64,000 nucleotides of DNA from Paenibacillus flagellatus (GCF_003217775.1 NZ_QJVJ01000009.1:310001-374000), one strand, 5' to 3'. Positions 40,772 to 49,218 are shown, counted from the stretch's first letter. A program made the numbers and translations. Notes: generated by a model from the letters alone, not told the origin.

Positions 40772-41884
40772 ATGAACCCATTTCAACCTTTCGGCCTGAA
40801 GCGCGTCATCAACGCCAGCGGCAAAATGACCGCGCTCGGCGGCAGCGCCGTGCAGCCCGAAGTCGCACAGGCGATGGCCGAGGCGGCACAGGACTATGTC
40901 GAAATCGACCAGCTGCTCGTCGCCGCCGGCCGCGAAATCGCCAAGGCGACCGGCGCCGAGGACGGCTGCCCGACGACGGGCGCCGCCGCGGGCATGGCGA
41001 TCGCCACGGCCGCCGTCATCGCCGGCACGAATTTGCAGCGGATCGAGCAGCTGCCGGTATCGGCCGGCCTGCCGAACGAGATCGTGCTGCAAAAAGGCCA
41101 CGCCGTCCATTTCGGCGCCGCCATTACGCAGATGATCGCGCTCGGCGGCGGCAAACCGGTCGAGGTCGGGCACGCCAACCATACGGAGAGAGCCCATTTC
41201 GAAGAAGCGATCAACGAGCGCACCGCCGCGCTGCTGTTCGTGCAGTCCCACCATGCGGTGCAAAAAGGCGTGCAGTCGCTCGAGACGCTGCGCGACATCG
41301 CCTCCGCCCGGGGCATCCCGCTCATCGTCGATGCGGCGGCGGAGGAAGATATGCGCAAATACGTCGCCCTCGGCGCCGATCTCGTCTGCTACAGCGGCGG
41401 CAAGGCGCTCGGCGGCCCGACGTCCGGCTTCGTCTGCGGCCGCAAAGATTTGATCGAAGCGTGCCGCGCCCAGTACAAGGGCATCGGCCGGGCGATGAAG
41501 GTCGGCAAGGAAGCGATCGTCGGCTTGCTGACCGCCCTTCGCCAATATGGCGAGTCCGAGGAAGCCGGCGAAAGCCAGAAGCGGCGAATGGAGCAGTTCC
41601 TTGCCCTGCTCGAAGGCGTCCCCGGCATCAAAGGAGGAATCGCCCGGGACGAATCCGGGCGGGCGATCTACCGCGCCAAGCTCGAGATCGATCCGGCCAA
41701 GGCCGGCCTGACCGCGAAGCAGCTCATTCGGCAGCTCGAGTCCGGCGACCCGGCCATTTATACGCGCAATCATTATTCGAACGTCGGCATCGTGTTCGTC
41801 GATCCGCGCCCGCTCCTGCCCGACCAGGAGTGCATCATCGCCGAACGGATTCGCGACATCGTAACGGGAGGAATCACTTCATGA
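40772..41884 (+). CDS. dgaE: DgaE-like PLP-dependent D-glucosaminate-6-phosphate ammonia-lyase
   Basis: 370 residues; ATG 40772 is 9 nt after GGGAGG. Fold type I PLP enzyme of the selenocysteine-synthase-like group: LKRVINASGKMTALGGSAV at the start, DGCPTTGAAAGMAIATAA, LIVDAAAEEDMRKYV and the PLP lysine Lys211 in CYSGGKALGGPTSGF. In Salmonella, DgaE removes ammonia from D-glucosaminate-6-phosphate to give 2-keto-3-deoxy-6-phosphogluconate. Overlaps the aldolase gene by 4 bp. A TATAAT-like box just upstream (about 40736) may be an internal promoter. Confidence 0.88.
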   Translation: MNPFQPFGLKRVINASGKMTALGGSAVQPEVAQAMAEAAQDYVEIDQLLVAAGREIAKATGAEDGCPTTGAAAGMAIATAAVIAGTNLQRIEQLPVSAGLPNEIVLQKGHAVHFGAAITQMIALGGGKPVEVGHANHTERAHFEEAINERTAALLFVQSHHAVQKGVQSLETLRDIASARGIPLIVDAAAEEDMRKYVALGADLVCYSGGKALGGPTSGFVCGRKDLIEACRAQYKGIGRAMKVGKEAIVGLLTALRQYGESEEAGESQKRRMEQFLALLEGVPGIKGGIARDESGRAIYRAKLEIDPAKAGLTAKQLIRQLESGDPAIYTRNHYSNVGIVFVDPRPLLPDQECIIAERIRDIVTGGITS

Positions 41885-42612
41885 GCGGCAAACCGATAGT
41901 CGGACTGAACGTGCTGGCGAAAGACGTCGACAACGCCGTACGCATCACGGAAGCGGCGCAAGGCAGCGTTATGGTCGGCGTCATGGTGAAGGAATTTGCA
42001 TCCGTCGAAGCGGCGGTCGAGCGGGTGGAGGCGCTGCAGGCGGCGGGCGTGCAAGTATCCGTCGGCCTTGGGGGCGGCGACCCGACCCAATGGGACAAAG
42101 TCGTGCAGGTGGCGGTTCGGACGAAGCCCGACCACGTCAACCAAGTGTTCCCTGCGGCGGGCTATACGATCGGCGCGCTGAGGCAGGCCGGCTCGGCGCA
42201 TACGCTCGTCAACGCGCTGGTCACGCCCGCCGGCGAAGCGGGACGCGTCTACGTGACGACGGGCCCCGTAAGCCGCGAATACCGCGAGGCGATTTCGTGC
42301 GAGGCCGCCGCCGCCCTGCTGGCCGAAATCGGCGTCCACTCGATCAAGCTGTTCCCGATCGAAGGGACGAAGCGGCTGGACGAGGTTGCGGCGATGGTGA
42401 AAGCGGCCGTCTCGCAGGGCATTACGATGTTCGAGCCGACCGGCGGCATCGATACGGACACGGTCGCGCGCATCGTCGGCGTCTGTGCCGAGAACGGGGC
42501 GCTCCGCATCGTGCCGCACGTCTATACGTCGATCGTCGATCCCGCCACGGGATTGACCCGCATCGAGGACGTCCGTCAGCTCGTTCGGCAGTTGGCCGAT
42601 TGGATCGGATAA
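41881..42612 (+). CDS. dgaF: 2-keto-3-deoxy-6-phosphogluconate (KDGP) aldolase, DgaF-like
   Basis: 243 residues; ATG 41881 overlaps the dgaE stop (ATGA) and has GGGAGG upstream. TIM-barrel aldolase of the DgaF type: VGLNVLAKDVDNAVRITEA, VSVGLGGGDPTQWD, the Schiff-base region GVHSIKLFPIEGTKRL and MFEPTGGIDTDTV. It cleaves KDGP to pyruvate and glyceraldehyde-3-phosphate, completing the path from the ammonia-lyase product. Confidence 0.88.
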   Translation: MSGKPIVGLNVLAKDVDNAVRITEAAQGSVMVGVMVKEFASVEAAVERVEALQAAGVQVSVGLGGGDPTQWDKVVQVAVRTKPDHVNQVFPAAGYTIGALRQAGSAHTLVNALVTPAGEAGRVYVTTGPVSREYREAISCEAAAALLAEIGVHSIKLFPIEGTKRLDEVAAMVKAAVSQGITMFEPTGGIDTDTVARIVGVCAENGALRIVPHVYTSIVDPATGLTRIEDVRQLVRQLADWIG

Positions 42613-42625
42613 AGGAGGACTCGCC

Positions 42626-42886
42626 ATGATCAGCAAACAGATCGAATTGCGCAACGAAGGCGGACTGCATGCCCGCCCGGCAACCTTCTTCGCGGAAACG
42701 GCGGCCAAGTTTGAAGCCGCCGTTACGGTGACGTTCAAGGAGAAGCAGGTGGACGGCAAGCGGGTGATCGGCCTGATGCGTCTCGGGGCGAAGCAGGGAG
42801 ACGTCGTGACCGTAACCGCCGACGGCGCGGACGAGGCGGCCGCGATGGACAGTCTGGAGTCGTTTCTGAACCGGATCGACGCGTAG
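42626..42886 (+). CDS. ptsH: HPr phosphocarrier paralogue lacking the regulatory serine
   Basis: 86 residues; ATG 42626 with AAAGGAGG upstream. The phospho-acceptor His15 is present (GGLHARPATFF). The segment that carries Ser46 in Bacillus HPr (LKSIMGVMSLG) reads GKRVIGLMRLG here: Ser46 is Arg46, and the following MSL reads MRL. It should accept phosphate from enzyme I but should not be a target of HPr kinase or a CcpA cofactor. A dedicated HPr for this operon is the simplest reading. Confidence 0.92.
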   Translation: MISKQIELRNEGGLHARPATFFAETAAKFEAAVTVTFKEKQVDGKRVIGLMRLGAKQGDVVTVTADGADEAAAMDSLESFLNRIDA

Positions 42887-42908
42887 AACAGGGAAGGGAG
42901 CGCTCACC

Positions 42909-44633
42909 ATGATTCAAGGCATTCCGGGTGCGCCCGGCATCGCGATCGGCCGCGCGCTGACGCTCGCCCGCTCCGCGCCCGCTTCCACGTCCGCCGCGAA
43001 ACCGGAGACGGTGGCGGCGGACGACGTCGAGCGCGAGCTGAGGCGGGTCGACGAAGCGTTCCGCGGGACGAAGCGAAAGCTGCAGCGGCTCAAGGAGGAT
43101 ACGGAGCGGAGGCTCGGCGGGAAGGAGGCGGACATCTTCGCCGCCCACTTGGCGATTTTGTCCGATCCGGAGCTCGAGGAGGAAATCCGCCGGGCCGTGT
43201 CCGAGCGGTCGCTCGTCGCGGAAGCGGCGGTCGACGCGGCCGTCGGCCTGCTCGCGGACGAATTCGCGGCGATGGACGATCCGTACATGAGCGAGCGGGC
43301 CGCCGATTTCCGCGACATCGGCCGGTCGCTGCTGGAGCAGCTGGCGGGCGCCGAAGACGGCGCCTCTCCGTTCGCGGGGCTCGCGGAAGACGGCATCGTC
43401 GTCGCCGGCGAGCTGACGCCGTCCGACACGGCGCAGCTGCCGCCGCTCGTCCGCGGCTTCGTCACCGAGGCGGGCGGCGCGACGTCGCACGCGGCCATTA
43501 TGGCCCGCAGCCTCGGGCTGCCCGCCGTCGTCGGCGCGAGAAACGCCGTCGCCGGCATCCGCGGCGGCGAGACGATCGTCGTGGACGGCTTCGCCGGACG
43601 CGTCATCGTCGATCCGACGCCGGAGGAGCTGGCGGCCTACGAGCGCAAGCGCGCCGAATGGCAGGCCGCCGTCGACGCCGACCGCGCGCAGGCGGGCGAA
43701 GCGGCCGTGACGCTGGACGGCCGCCGGATCGCGCTCGGCGCCAACATCGGCGGCGCGGCGGAGACGGCGGGGGCGCTTGCGAACGGCGCCGAGGAGATCG
43801 GCTTGTTCCGGACCGAGTTCATGTACATGAACCGGACCGAGTCCCCCGACGAGGAGGAGCAGACGCGCCAGTACGAGGCTGTCTTCCGTGCGATGGAGGA
43901 CCGTCCGGTCGTTCTGCGCACGCTTGACGTCGGAGGCGACAAGGAGCTGCCCTACTTGAACCTGCCCGCCGAGCCGAATCCGTTCCTCGGCTGGCGCGCG
44001 ATCCGGCTCTGTCTCGACCGGCCCGACCTGTTCGATACGCAGCTGCGGGCGATGCTTCGGGCCGGGGCGGGCGGCGATTTGCGCATCTTGTTCCCGATGG
44101 TGTCGACCGTCTCCGAGCTGCGGCAGGCGAAGGCGGCCGTCGACCGGGCGGCCGCGCGGCTGCGCGAGGAAGGCCGCGCCGTCCCGGAGCGATGGGAGAC
44201 GGGGGTCATGATCGAGATTCCGTCGGCCGCGCTGCTTGCGGACGTGCTCGCCGCCGAAGCGGACTTCTTCAGCATCGGCACGAACGACTTGACGCAGTAT
44301 ACGCTCGCCGTCGACCGGATGAACGACCGCATTTCCGCGCTGTACGACTCGTATCATCCTGCGGTGCTCCGCCTGATCCGACACGTGGTCGAATCGGCGC
44401 ACGCGAAGGGGAAGCGTGTCGGCGTCTGCGGCGAAATGGCCGGCGATCCGACGGCGGTGCCGCTCCTTGTCGGACTCGGCGTCGACGAGCTGAGCATGAA
44501 CGCGCCGGCGATTCCGGCCGTCCGCCGCATCGTGCGCGGGCTGCGTTACGCCGAGGCGGCCGCGCTGGCGGACGAAGCGCTGCGGCAGGACGACGGCGGG
44601 CAGGTGCGCAAGCTGCTCGCCGCCCGGGCGTAG
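42909..44633 (+). CDS. ptsI: PTS enzyme I
   Basis: 574 residues, normal EI length; ATG 42909 with GGGAGCG upstream, 22 bp after HPr. N-terminal GIPGAPGIAIGRALTL, active His194 in TEAGGATSHAAIMARSLG, the swivel region, and the C-terminal PEP-binding barrel (GLFRTEFMYMNRTESPDEE, then FFSIGTNDLTQYTLAVDR and Cys507 in GVCGEMAGDP). It uses PEP to phosphorylate HPr. Last gene of the operon, before a long terminator-like hairpin. Confidence 0.95.
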   Translation: MIQGIPGAPGIAIGRALTLARSAPASTSAAKPETVAADDVERELRRVDEAFRGTKRKLQRLKEDTERRLGGKEADIFAAHLAILSDPELEEEIRRAVSERSLVAEAAVDAAVGLLADEFAAMDDPYMSERAADFRDIGRSLLEQLAGAEDGASPFAGLAEDGIVVAGELTPSDTAQLPPLVRGFVTEAGGATSHAAIMARSLGLPAVVGARNAVAGIRGGETIVVDGFAGRVIVDPTPEELAAYERKRAEWQAAVDADRAQAGEAAVTLDGRRIALGANIGGAAETAGALANGAEEIGLFRTEFMYMNRTESPDEEEQTRQYEAVFRAMEDRPVVLRTLDVGGDKELPYLNLPAEPNPFLGWRAIRLCLDRPDLFDTQLRAMLRAGAGGDLRILFPMVSTVSELRQAKAAVDRAAARLREEGRAVPERWETGVMIEIPSAALLADVLAAEADFFSIGTNDLTQYTLAVDRMNDRISALYDSYHPAVLRLIRHVVESAHAKGKRVGVCGEMAGDPTAVPLLVGLGVDELSMNAPAIPAVRRIVRGLRYAEAAALADEALRQDDGGQVRKLLAARA

Positions 44634-44643
44634 CCGCCCACAC

Positions 44644-44691
44644 GGAACAAGCCCCGCAGGGCGCAACGTCGGCGCCTGCGGGGCTTGTTCC
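44644..44691. terminator. long perfect hairpin between convergent ptsI and NlpC/P60 genes
   Basis: Perfect 17-bp arms (44644-44660 and 44675-44691; GGAACAAGCCCCGCAGG and its complement). T tracts on both sides are short and broken, so it may terminate with help or protect 3' ends. Confidence 0.7.
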
Positions 44692-44703
44692 TGTCCTATT
44701 CGG

Positions 44704-45174
44704 TTACTTCGCTTCCGCCATCAGCTGGTTGTACAGATCGTCCCAGATGACGCGGCGAGCGGTAACGTAACGGGTTTTGTAATACTTCTCGCTCAGCTTG
44801 TTCTTCACTACCCCTTCGTTGGACGCCGAATGAACGAATTCGTCGTTGCCGAGGTAGATGCCGACATGCGAAATGCCTTTGCCGTCGGTGTTGAAGAAGA
44901 CGAGGTCTCCCGGTCTCAGATCGGCTTTGTCGATCCAGTAGCCTTCCTTGGCTTGGGCTTTCGATTGATGATCCAGCTCGATGCCGATTTCGTTGAATAC
45001 GTACATCGTGAAGCCGGAGCAGTCGAAGCCGTCGGTAGTCGTACCGGCGCTGCGATACTTGGTGCCGAGAAGCGGATCGATCGTTTTCTCGAGAACCGTT
45101 TCGGCGAAAGCGCTACCAACCTGGACGAAGAACAGAGCGAACAGAGAGACGAGTACTACGGCTGCCTTTTTCAA
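44704..45174 (-). CDS. secreted NlpC/P60 cell-wall endopeptidase
   Basis: 156 residues; TTG 45174 is 10 nt after AAGGAG. Sec signal peptide (KKAAVVLVSLFALFFVQVG, cut near SAFA-ET). Catalytic Cys52 (TDGFDCSGF), His103 (ISHVGIYLG) and His115 (FVHSAS) of the NlpC/P60 triad. No SH3 or LysM domain, so a bare catalytic unit. Cuts peptidoglycan stem peptides. Controlled by a c-di-AMP riboswitch directly upstream, as is common for wall hydrolases of this family in Firmicutes. Confidence 0.92.
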   Translation of the reverse strand: MKKAAVVLVSLFALFFVQVGSAFAETVLEKTIDPLLGTKYRSAGTTTDGFDCSGFTMYVFNEIGIELDHQSKAQAKEGYWIDKADLRPGDLVFFNTDGKGISHVGIYLGNDEFVHSASNEGVVKNKLSEKYYKTRYVTARRVIWDDLYNQLMAEAK

Positions 45175-45192
45175 AAGCGATGGGCTCCTTCC

Positions 45193-45309
45193 AGTGCCTA
45201 CGAGGTTAGCTTAAGGGTTCGGTTGAAGGTTCCCTATGATCACTCTACTGCGAGATCAATTCACCCGGAATGGTTTCCCCGTTTCCCGATTGCGCGGGAA
45301 TTCGGCATG
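45193..45309 (-). promoter_or_regulatory. c-di-AMP riboswitch (ydaO/yuaA type)
   Basis: Read on the minus strand the leader has the conserved ydaO blocks in order: GGGGAAACCATTCCGGGTGAA, then ATAGGGAACCTTCAACCG, CCTTAAGCTAACCTCGTA. The closing stem pairs TGCC (5' side, 45304-45307) with GGCA (45195-45198). The ribosome site starts only a few nt beyond the 3' end of the aptamer and no terminator stem lies between, so control is probably at translation or through stem P1. High c-di-AMP is expected to turn the hydrolase off. Confidence 0.85.
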
Positions 45310-45412
45310 TTTCGATTTTTTCGTTTCCGGGTAATACTTATTCGCCCTTCGATCGAAATTTCCTCCTTGTTTCCAACATTTTTTTTGAAAAAAATCGAAA
45401 TCGGCTCGAAAA

Positions 45413-45450
45413 ACGAAAAAAAGACCCCTTTTCCCCGTCGAAAAGAGGTC
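45413..45450 (-). terminator. intrinsic terminator after the M1/membrane gene pair
   Basis: Minus strand: GACCtCTTTTC / GGAAAAGGGGTC stem with a GACG-type loop and a run of T (seven). Ends the transcript of the genes at 45499-48310. The stretch 45310-45412 that separates it from the riboswitch must hold the NlpC/P60 promoter; nothing else seen. Confidence 0.85.
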
Positions 45451-45498
45451 GGGATCCGAATATCGCGGCCGCGTCGGGCCGCTTCCGCCGTTACGCGT

Positions 45499-46314
45499 TC
45501 AGGCGGCTTCGCGTTCGTACACATGGTATTGCGAAGCGATCGTCCAAAGCTTGAACAGCATGTTCACGATATGGAACAGCTGGTGCAGCAGCAGGGCGGA
45601 GACGCCCGCCCAGACGAGCGAGGCGGCCAGCGCCGCGGCGGTCGCCGCTCCGGAGAGAGCGAGCAGCGCAACCGCGAGCCCGACGATGACGGGAAGCTTG
45701 CGGACGAACAGCCAGAGCGAGCCGCCGATCGTGCCCTCCGCCGTCCGGCCGAGCTGGATGTAGACGAAGAGCAGGCGGAGCGCGAAGACGTAGACGGCGT
45801 AGCCGGCCGCCCAGGGTAACAGCGCGAGGGCGAGCGACGTATAGTCCGTTTCGTGCGTGAAGGCCTTGACCGCAATCGGATACAGCCAGTAGAGCGGGGC
45901 CAGCGTCAGCGCCATCTGCGCGACGTAGTAGCCGAAGAACGGGCCGCTCAGCAGGCGCACCCCCTGCAAAAACCGGTAACCCGAATTCAGGTGGCGATGG
46001 TGCAGCGAATAGTAGACGCCGGCGTTCAAGAGCGGCGTCAGCAGCATGCGCGCGGCGGCGAAGCCGAGCAGCGCCCACAAGTACGAGTGGCTCAAGTCCG
46101 TCTTCATGAGCCGGAATTGGCCTTCGGCCAAAAACAGCTGCGAGACGCCGGGCGGCAAATGGCCGCCTGGATACCGGTGCATAAGCGGGAGGACGACCGA
46201 CTTGACGAACAGGAGCAGGGCGAACCCCCAGGCGAAATGGTAAAGCCACAAGACGAGAATGAGAAACGATTGCGACGTCGTCGTTTTGAATCCGTCCTTC
46301 AAATAACGCATCAT
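45499..46314 (-). CDS. integral membrane protein of unknown function
   Basis: About 271 residues, six or more membrane helices (LILVLWLYHFAWGFALLLFV, YLWALLGFAAARMLLTPLLN, FGYYVAQMALTLAPLYWLYP, YAVYVFALRLLFVYIQLG and more). ATG 46314 is 9 nt after GAGGGG; ATG 46323 abuts that site. It starts 13 bp after the M1 peptidase stop, so it is in the same operon. A His-rich stretch (YYSLHHRHLNSGYR) lies in one loop. No family name recognised; possibly works with the peptidase. Confidence 0.7.
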   Translation of the reverse strand: MMRYLKDGFKTTTSQSFLILVLWLYHFAWGFALLLFVKSVVLPLMHRYPGGHLPPGVSQLFLAEGQFRLMKTDLSHSYLWALLGFAAARMLLTPLLNAGVYYSLHHRHLNSGYRFLQGVRLLSGPFFGYYVAQMALTLAPLYWLYPIAVKAFTHETDYTSLALALLPWAAGYAVYVFALRLLFVYIQLGRTAEGTIGGSLWLFVRKLPVIVGLAVALLALSGAATAAALAASLVWAGVSALLLHQLFHIVNMLFKLWTIASQYHVYEREAA

Positions 46315-46327
46315 CTCCCGCATCCCC

Positions 46328-48310
46328 TCACCAGGCGATTCCGCTCAAAACGGTTTCGATCAATTTGACGATCCCGATGTTCCAGCGCACTTTCCATTTG
46401 CCGTCCACCTCGACTTGCAAGAAATTGTTGATCCGTTTGTTTTCCAATATCATCGTCTGCTGCGGGTCGACGGCCGCCCACACGATCGGAGCGTCGCTCG
46501 TGATCGTATAGAGCACCTGCGGGTCGCGTCCGTCCCAGGTCCGGTCCACTTCCGAGCCGTCCGCGAAATGGAACTTGACCGGCACGTCCATATAATGGCC
46601 GCCGTATTTTTTGATGAGCACCGCGTTTTCGTAGACGGTTTTCCCGTCCTGCTTCACTTTGCGCGTCTGGATATGCTCGACGGCGTAATCGGTCATGGCG
46701 CCGCCGTAGACGAACTGATCGAAATAGTCGGCCCAGCTCGTCTTCGTCACGCTTTCCAGCACCGCCTGGAAATCGGCCGTGGCGGGGTGCTTGAATTTCC
46801 ATCGCTCGAAATACGTCTTCAGCACGCGCATCATCTGCTTCTGCCCGATCTGCTTCTCGATGCCGGCCAGCACGAGCTTGGCCCGGACGTAGACGTTGTC
46901 GGCGTAACGGCCGTGCCCGCCGTACAGCCACGACAATTGCTTCAGCGGCTCGGGCGACGTGACATAGATCGATTCGATGCCGAAGTTCGGTTTTACGCCG
47001 TATTCGCTCATCATGACGAGATCTTCCGCGTAGGACGTAAACCCTTCGTCGAGCCACGCTTCCTCGAACTCGTTGCTCGCGACCATGCCGTACCAGTACT
47101 GGTGGCCGATTTCGTGGACGATGACCCGCTCCAGCTCGAAGCCGTCCGTATCGGCCGACGCGTCCCAGCCGGTGACGAGCGTCGGGTATTCCATGCCACC
47201 CGCACCGTTGCCTCCCGGGGGAGGAACGACGATCGAAAGCGTCGAGTAGGGGTATTCGCCGAACCATTCGCTATATTTCGTAAGCGACCGTTTGGCGGCG
47301 TACAAATAGCGGTCCTTGAGCGACTGGTGCGCGGGATCGAGATACAGCTTGATCTTGACCCCCGGTACGTTCGGCGCGGAGAACGGCTCCTCCACGTAGA
47401 CGAAGTCGGGGGAGGCGGCCCAGGCGAAGTCGTGGACGTCGTCGGCGTAGAAATGATACGTTTTCTTCGTCCCGTCGTCGACGGCGGGCTTCGTCGGAAA
47501 GCCGGTCGCCGCTACCGTATACTTGGACGGCACCTGAATGCGCACGTTGTAAATGCCGAAGTCGGCGTAAAACTCCGAGTTGCCGTGGTACTGGTGAAGG
47601 TTCCAGCCTTCCTCCGCGCGGCCGCGCGTTCCTTTCGGCTCGTACACCGCCACTTTGGGGAACCATTGGCCGGCCATGACGAAGTCGCCGGAATACCCCA
47701 TGCGCGCGAACACTTGAGGGAGCTTGACCGAGAAACGAATTTTGACGGTCGTCTCGCCGCCCGGATCGACCGGCTGCGGGAGCCGGATTTTCATGAGCGT
47801 CTGATCCTGCTTGTTGCCGTCGTCGGGCTGCACGTACTGCATCGAGGCGGAGAGATCGGCGCCTTCCTGCGATTGGATCGACTGGATGGCCATATGGCCG
47901 AAGCCGTCGCCCTTCATCTCGTCGTCCCTCAGCTTCCCGCCGGATTCGCGGTTGAACGTCGACTTTTTCGATTGAAACGCGTTCGGGTATACGTGGAAGT
48001 ACAGCTCGTTGACGGGCTTCGTGCCGGGGTTTTTCCAGGTGAGCGCCTGGACCCCGTTTAACGTTTTGTTCTCCGCGTCCAGCTGGACCGTCATATGGTA
48101 TTCGACGATCCGTTTGCTGAGCGGCTTGGGCGTGTCGTTCACGGTAGGCGCCGGCGGCTCCAGGGAGGGCGCGGGCTGCGGTTCGTTCGCGGCGGACATC
48201 GATGCGGCGGGCTCGGGGCGTTCCGCGGACTGGACGACCGTAATCGTCCCGGCGAGCAGTGCGAGCAGGATAAGCCAGATGGTGCTGCGTTTCGGCAGGC
48301 GGTTGATCAT
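46328..48310 (-). CDS. membrane-anchored M1-family zinc metallopeptidase
   Basis: 660 residues; one N-terminal helix (STIWLILLALLAGTITVV) acts as signal anchor, followed by a Pro/Ala/Glu-rich linker. Catalytic domain of the M1 family: exopeptidase-type motif GAGGMEYPTLV in place of GAMEN, zinc site H399-E400-x-x-H403 (VHEIGHQYWYG) with Glu422 19 residues later (AWLDEGF). It may trim peptides outside the cell. ATG 48310 follows GGGGTGAG. Upstream of the membrane gene in the same operon; the divergent gene is ywhD. Confidence 0.88.
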   Translation of the reverse strand: MINRLPKRSTIWLILLALLAGTITVVQSAERPEPAASMSAANEPQPAPSLEPPAPTVNDTPKPLSKRIVEYHMTVQLDAENKTLNGVQALTWKNPGTKPVNELYFHVYPNAFQSKKSTFNRESGGKLRDDEMKGDGFGHMAIQSIQSQEGADLSASMQYVQPDDGNKQDQTLMKIRLPQPVDPGGETTVKIRFSVKLPQVFARMGYSGDFVMAGQWFPKVAVYEPKGTRGRAEEGWNLHQYHGNSEFYADFGIYNVRIQVPSKYTVAATGFPTKPAVDDGTKKTYHFYADDVHDFAWAASPDFVYVEEPFSAPNVPGVKIKLYLDPAHQSLKDRYLYAAKRSLTKYSEWFGEYPYSTLSIVVPPPGGNGAGGMEYPTLVTGWDASADTDGFELERVIVHEIGHQYWYGMVASNEFEEAWLDEGFTSYAEDLVMMSEYGVKPNFGIESIYVTSPEPLKQLSWLYGGHGRYADNVYVRAKLVLAGIEKQIGQKQMMRVLKTYFERWKFKHPATADFQAVLESVTKTSWADYFDQFVYGGAMTDYAVEHIQTRKVKQDGKTVYENAVLIKKYGGHYMDVPVKFHFADGSEVDRTWDGRDPQVLYTITSDAPIVWAAVDPQQTMILENKRINNFLQVEVDGKWKVRWNIGIVKLIETVLSGIAW

Positions 48311-48327
48311 AATCGAATCTCACCCCG

Positions 48328-48356
48328 TTGACAAGCATCTACAGCATGTATATGTT
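48328..48356 (+). promoter_or_regulatory. ywhD promoter
   Basis: TTGACA (48328-48333), 17-bp spacer, TATGTT (48351-48356); transcript start would be about 75 nt before the ywhD ATG. Confidence 0.7.
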
Positions 48357-48435
48357 TGCTTTTGGCGGATTATTAGCTAAAATAAGTGAAAACGAAACGT
48401 TTTTTCGTCGGACGTGAAAACGGAAGGTGGAGCGG

Positions 48436-48927
48436 ATGGAAAACAACGAAAAAAAGAAGCTGTCGCTCAACGTCGTCAGCACGAAGGAGCATAAAGGGTT
48501 CGGCGCCGGGGCGCTCGACCTGTCCAACTTGTCCAGCGTCATCATCGACGGGGACGAGGCTTATATCGATCTGGGCGCCATTCATGCGAAGAGCAAGGTG
48601 GAGCGCGGCGTCAAATTTTCGACGAACAAGGACGATGTGCCGAACGGGCGCAAATGCTGGGTCGTCTGGGTGTACGTCGGCCGCGGCGAGGAAGGACCGT
48701 TCTACGCGGGCGTCACCGCCTGCGAGATGCTGGTCGACTCCGAGGCGAGACGCGGGTGGAAAATACTCGCCGACCATGTGAACAAGATGGATTATGCGCT
48801 GAAGCAGCGTGTCATTCTCGACGGGCTGAACGATACGGAGAAGGCCGCGCTCAAGCGGGTGCTCGTGGAGCATAACGCGGAATGGTGGGAACGTTCCGGA
48901 GAGGCGTTGAAGCAAGGGCTGGCGTAA
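48436..48927 (+). CDS. ywhD: YwhD family protein
   Basis: 163 residues; ATG 48436 is 8 nt after GGAAGG; a GTG at 48427 lies inside that site. Recognised by GFGAGALDLSNLSSVIIDG, AYIDLGAIHAKSKVERGVKF, GPFYAGVTACEMLVD and the helical C-terminus. Function unknown in Bacillus, where ywhD also lies next to pbpG and speE-speB, matching the order here. Soluble, no signal peptide. Confidence 0.85.
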   Translation: MENNEKKKLSLNVVSTKEHKGFGAGALDLSNLSSVIIDGDEAYIDLGAIHAKSKVERGVKFSTNKDDVPNGRKCWVVWVYVGRGEEGPFYAGVTACEMLVDSEARRGWKILADHVNKMDYALKQRVILDGLNDTEKAALKRVLVEHNAEWWERSGEALKQGLA

Positions 48928-49081
48928 ACGGGTAACGTGGGCGGGGGCGGTGTTAAGATCGCCGTTCCCGTCCGTACGTCCGAAATCGCCCGCTAGCTCC
49001 GTTTTTCGGGGCATATGGCCAATTTGTGGCGATTATGTGTCAGCCGTTGTTAGAAACGGACTTCTCGGTTAAACTAGTTGA

Positions 49082-49102
49082 AGTATATTTGCACAATATA
49101 CT
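49082..49102. repeat. perfect AT-rich dyad in the ywhD-pbpG gap
   Basis: AGTATATT-TGCAC-AATATACT; perfect 8-bp arms. It lies between the 3' ends of two convergent genes, where a gene operator is not expected, and just before a bidirectional terminator. Could belong to a small RNA promoter. Confidence 0.5.
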
Positions 49103-49111
49103 AGGACAGCG

Positions 49112-49140
49112 AAAAGGCAGACGATTTCGTCTGCCTTTTT
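49112..49140. terminator. bidirectional intrinsic terminator, ywhD/pbpG
   Basis: Perfect 13-bp stem AAAAGGCAGACGA / TCGTCTGCCTTTT with a 2-nt loop; A and T runs on both sides serve both strands. Confidence 0.9.
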
Positions 49141-49218
49141 GCGTTGTTTTCGGCGGGCCCGACACCGGCTCGCGCCGGACGTCCGCCCCTTGTTTCTTCA
49201 TTAATAGCGCGCCTGTCT

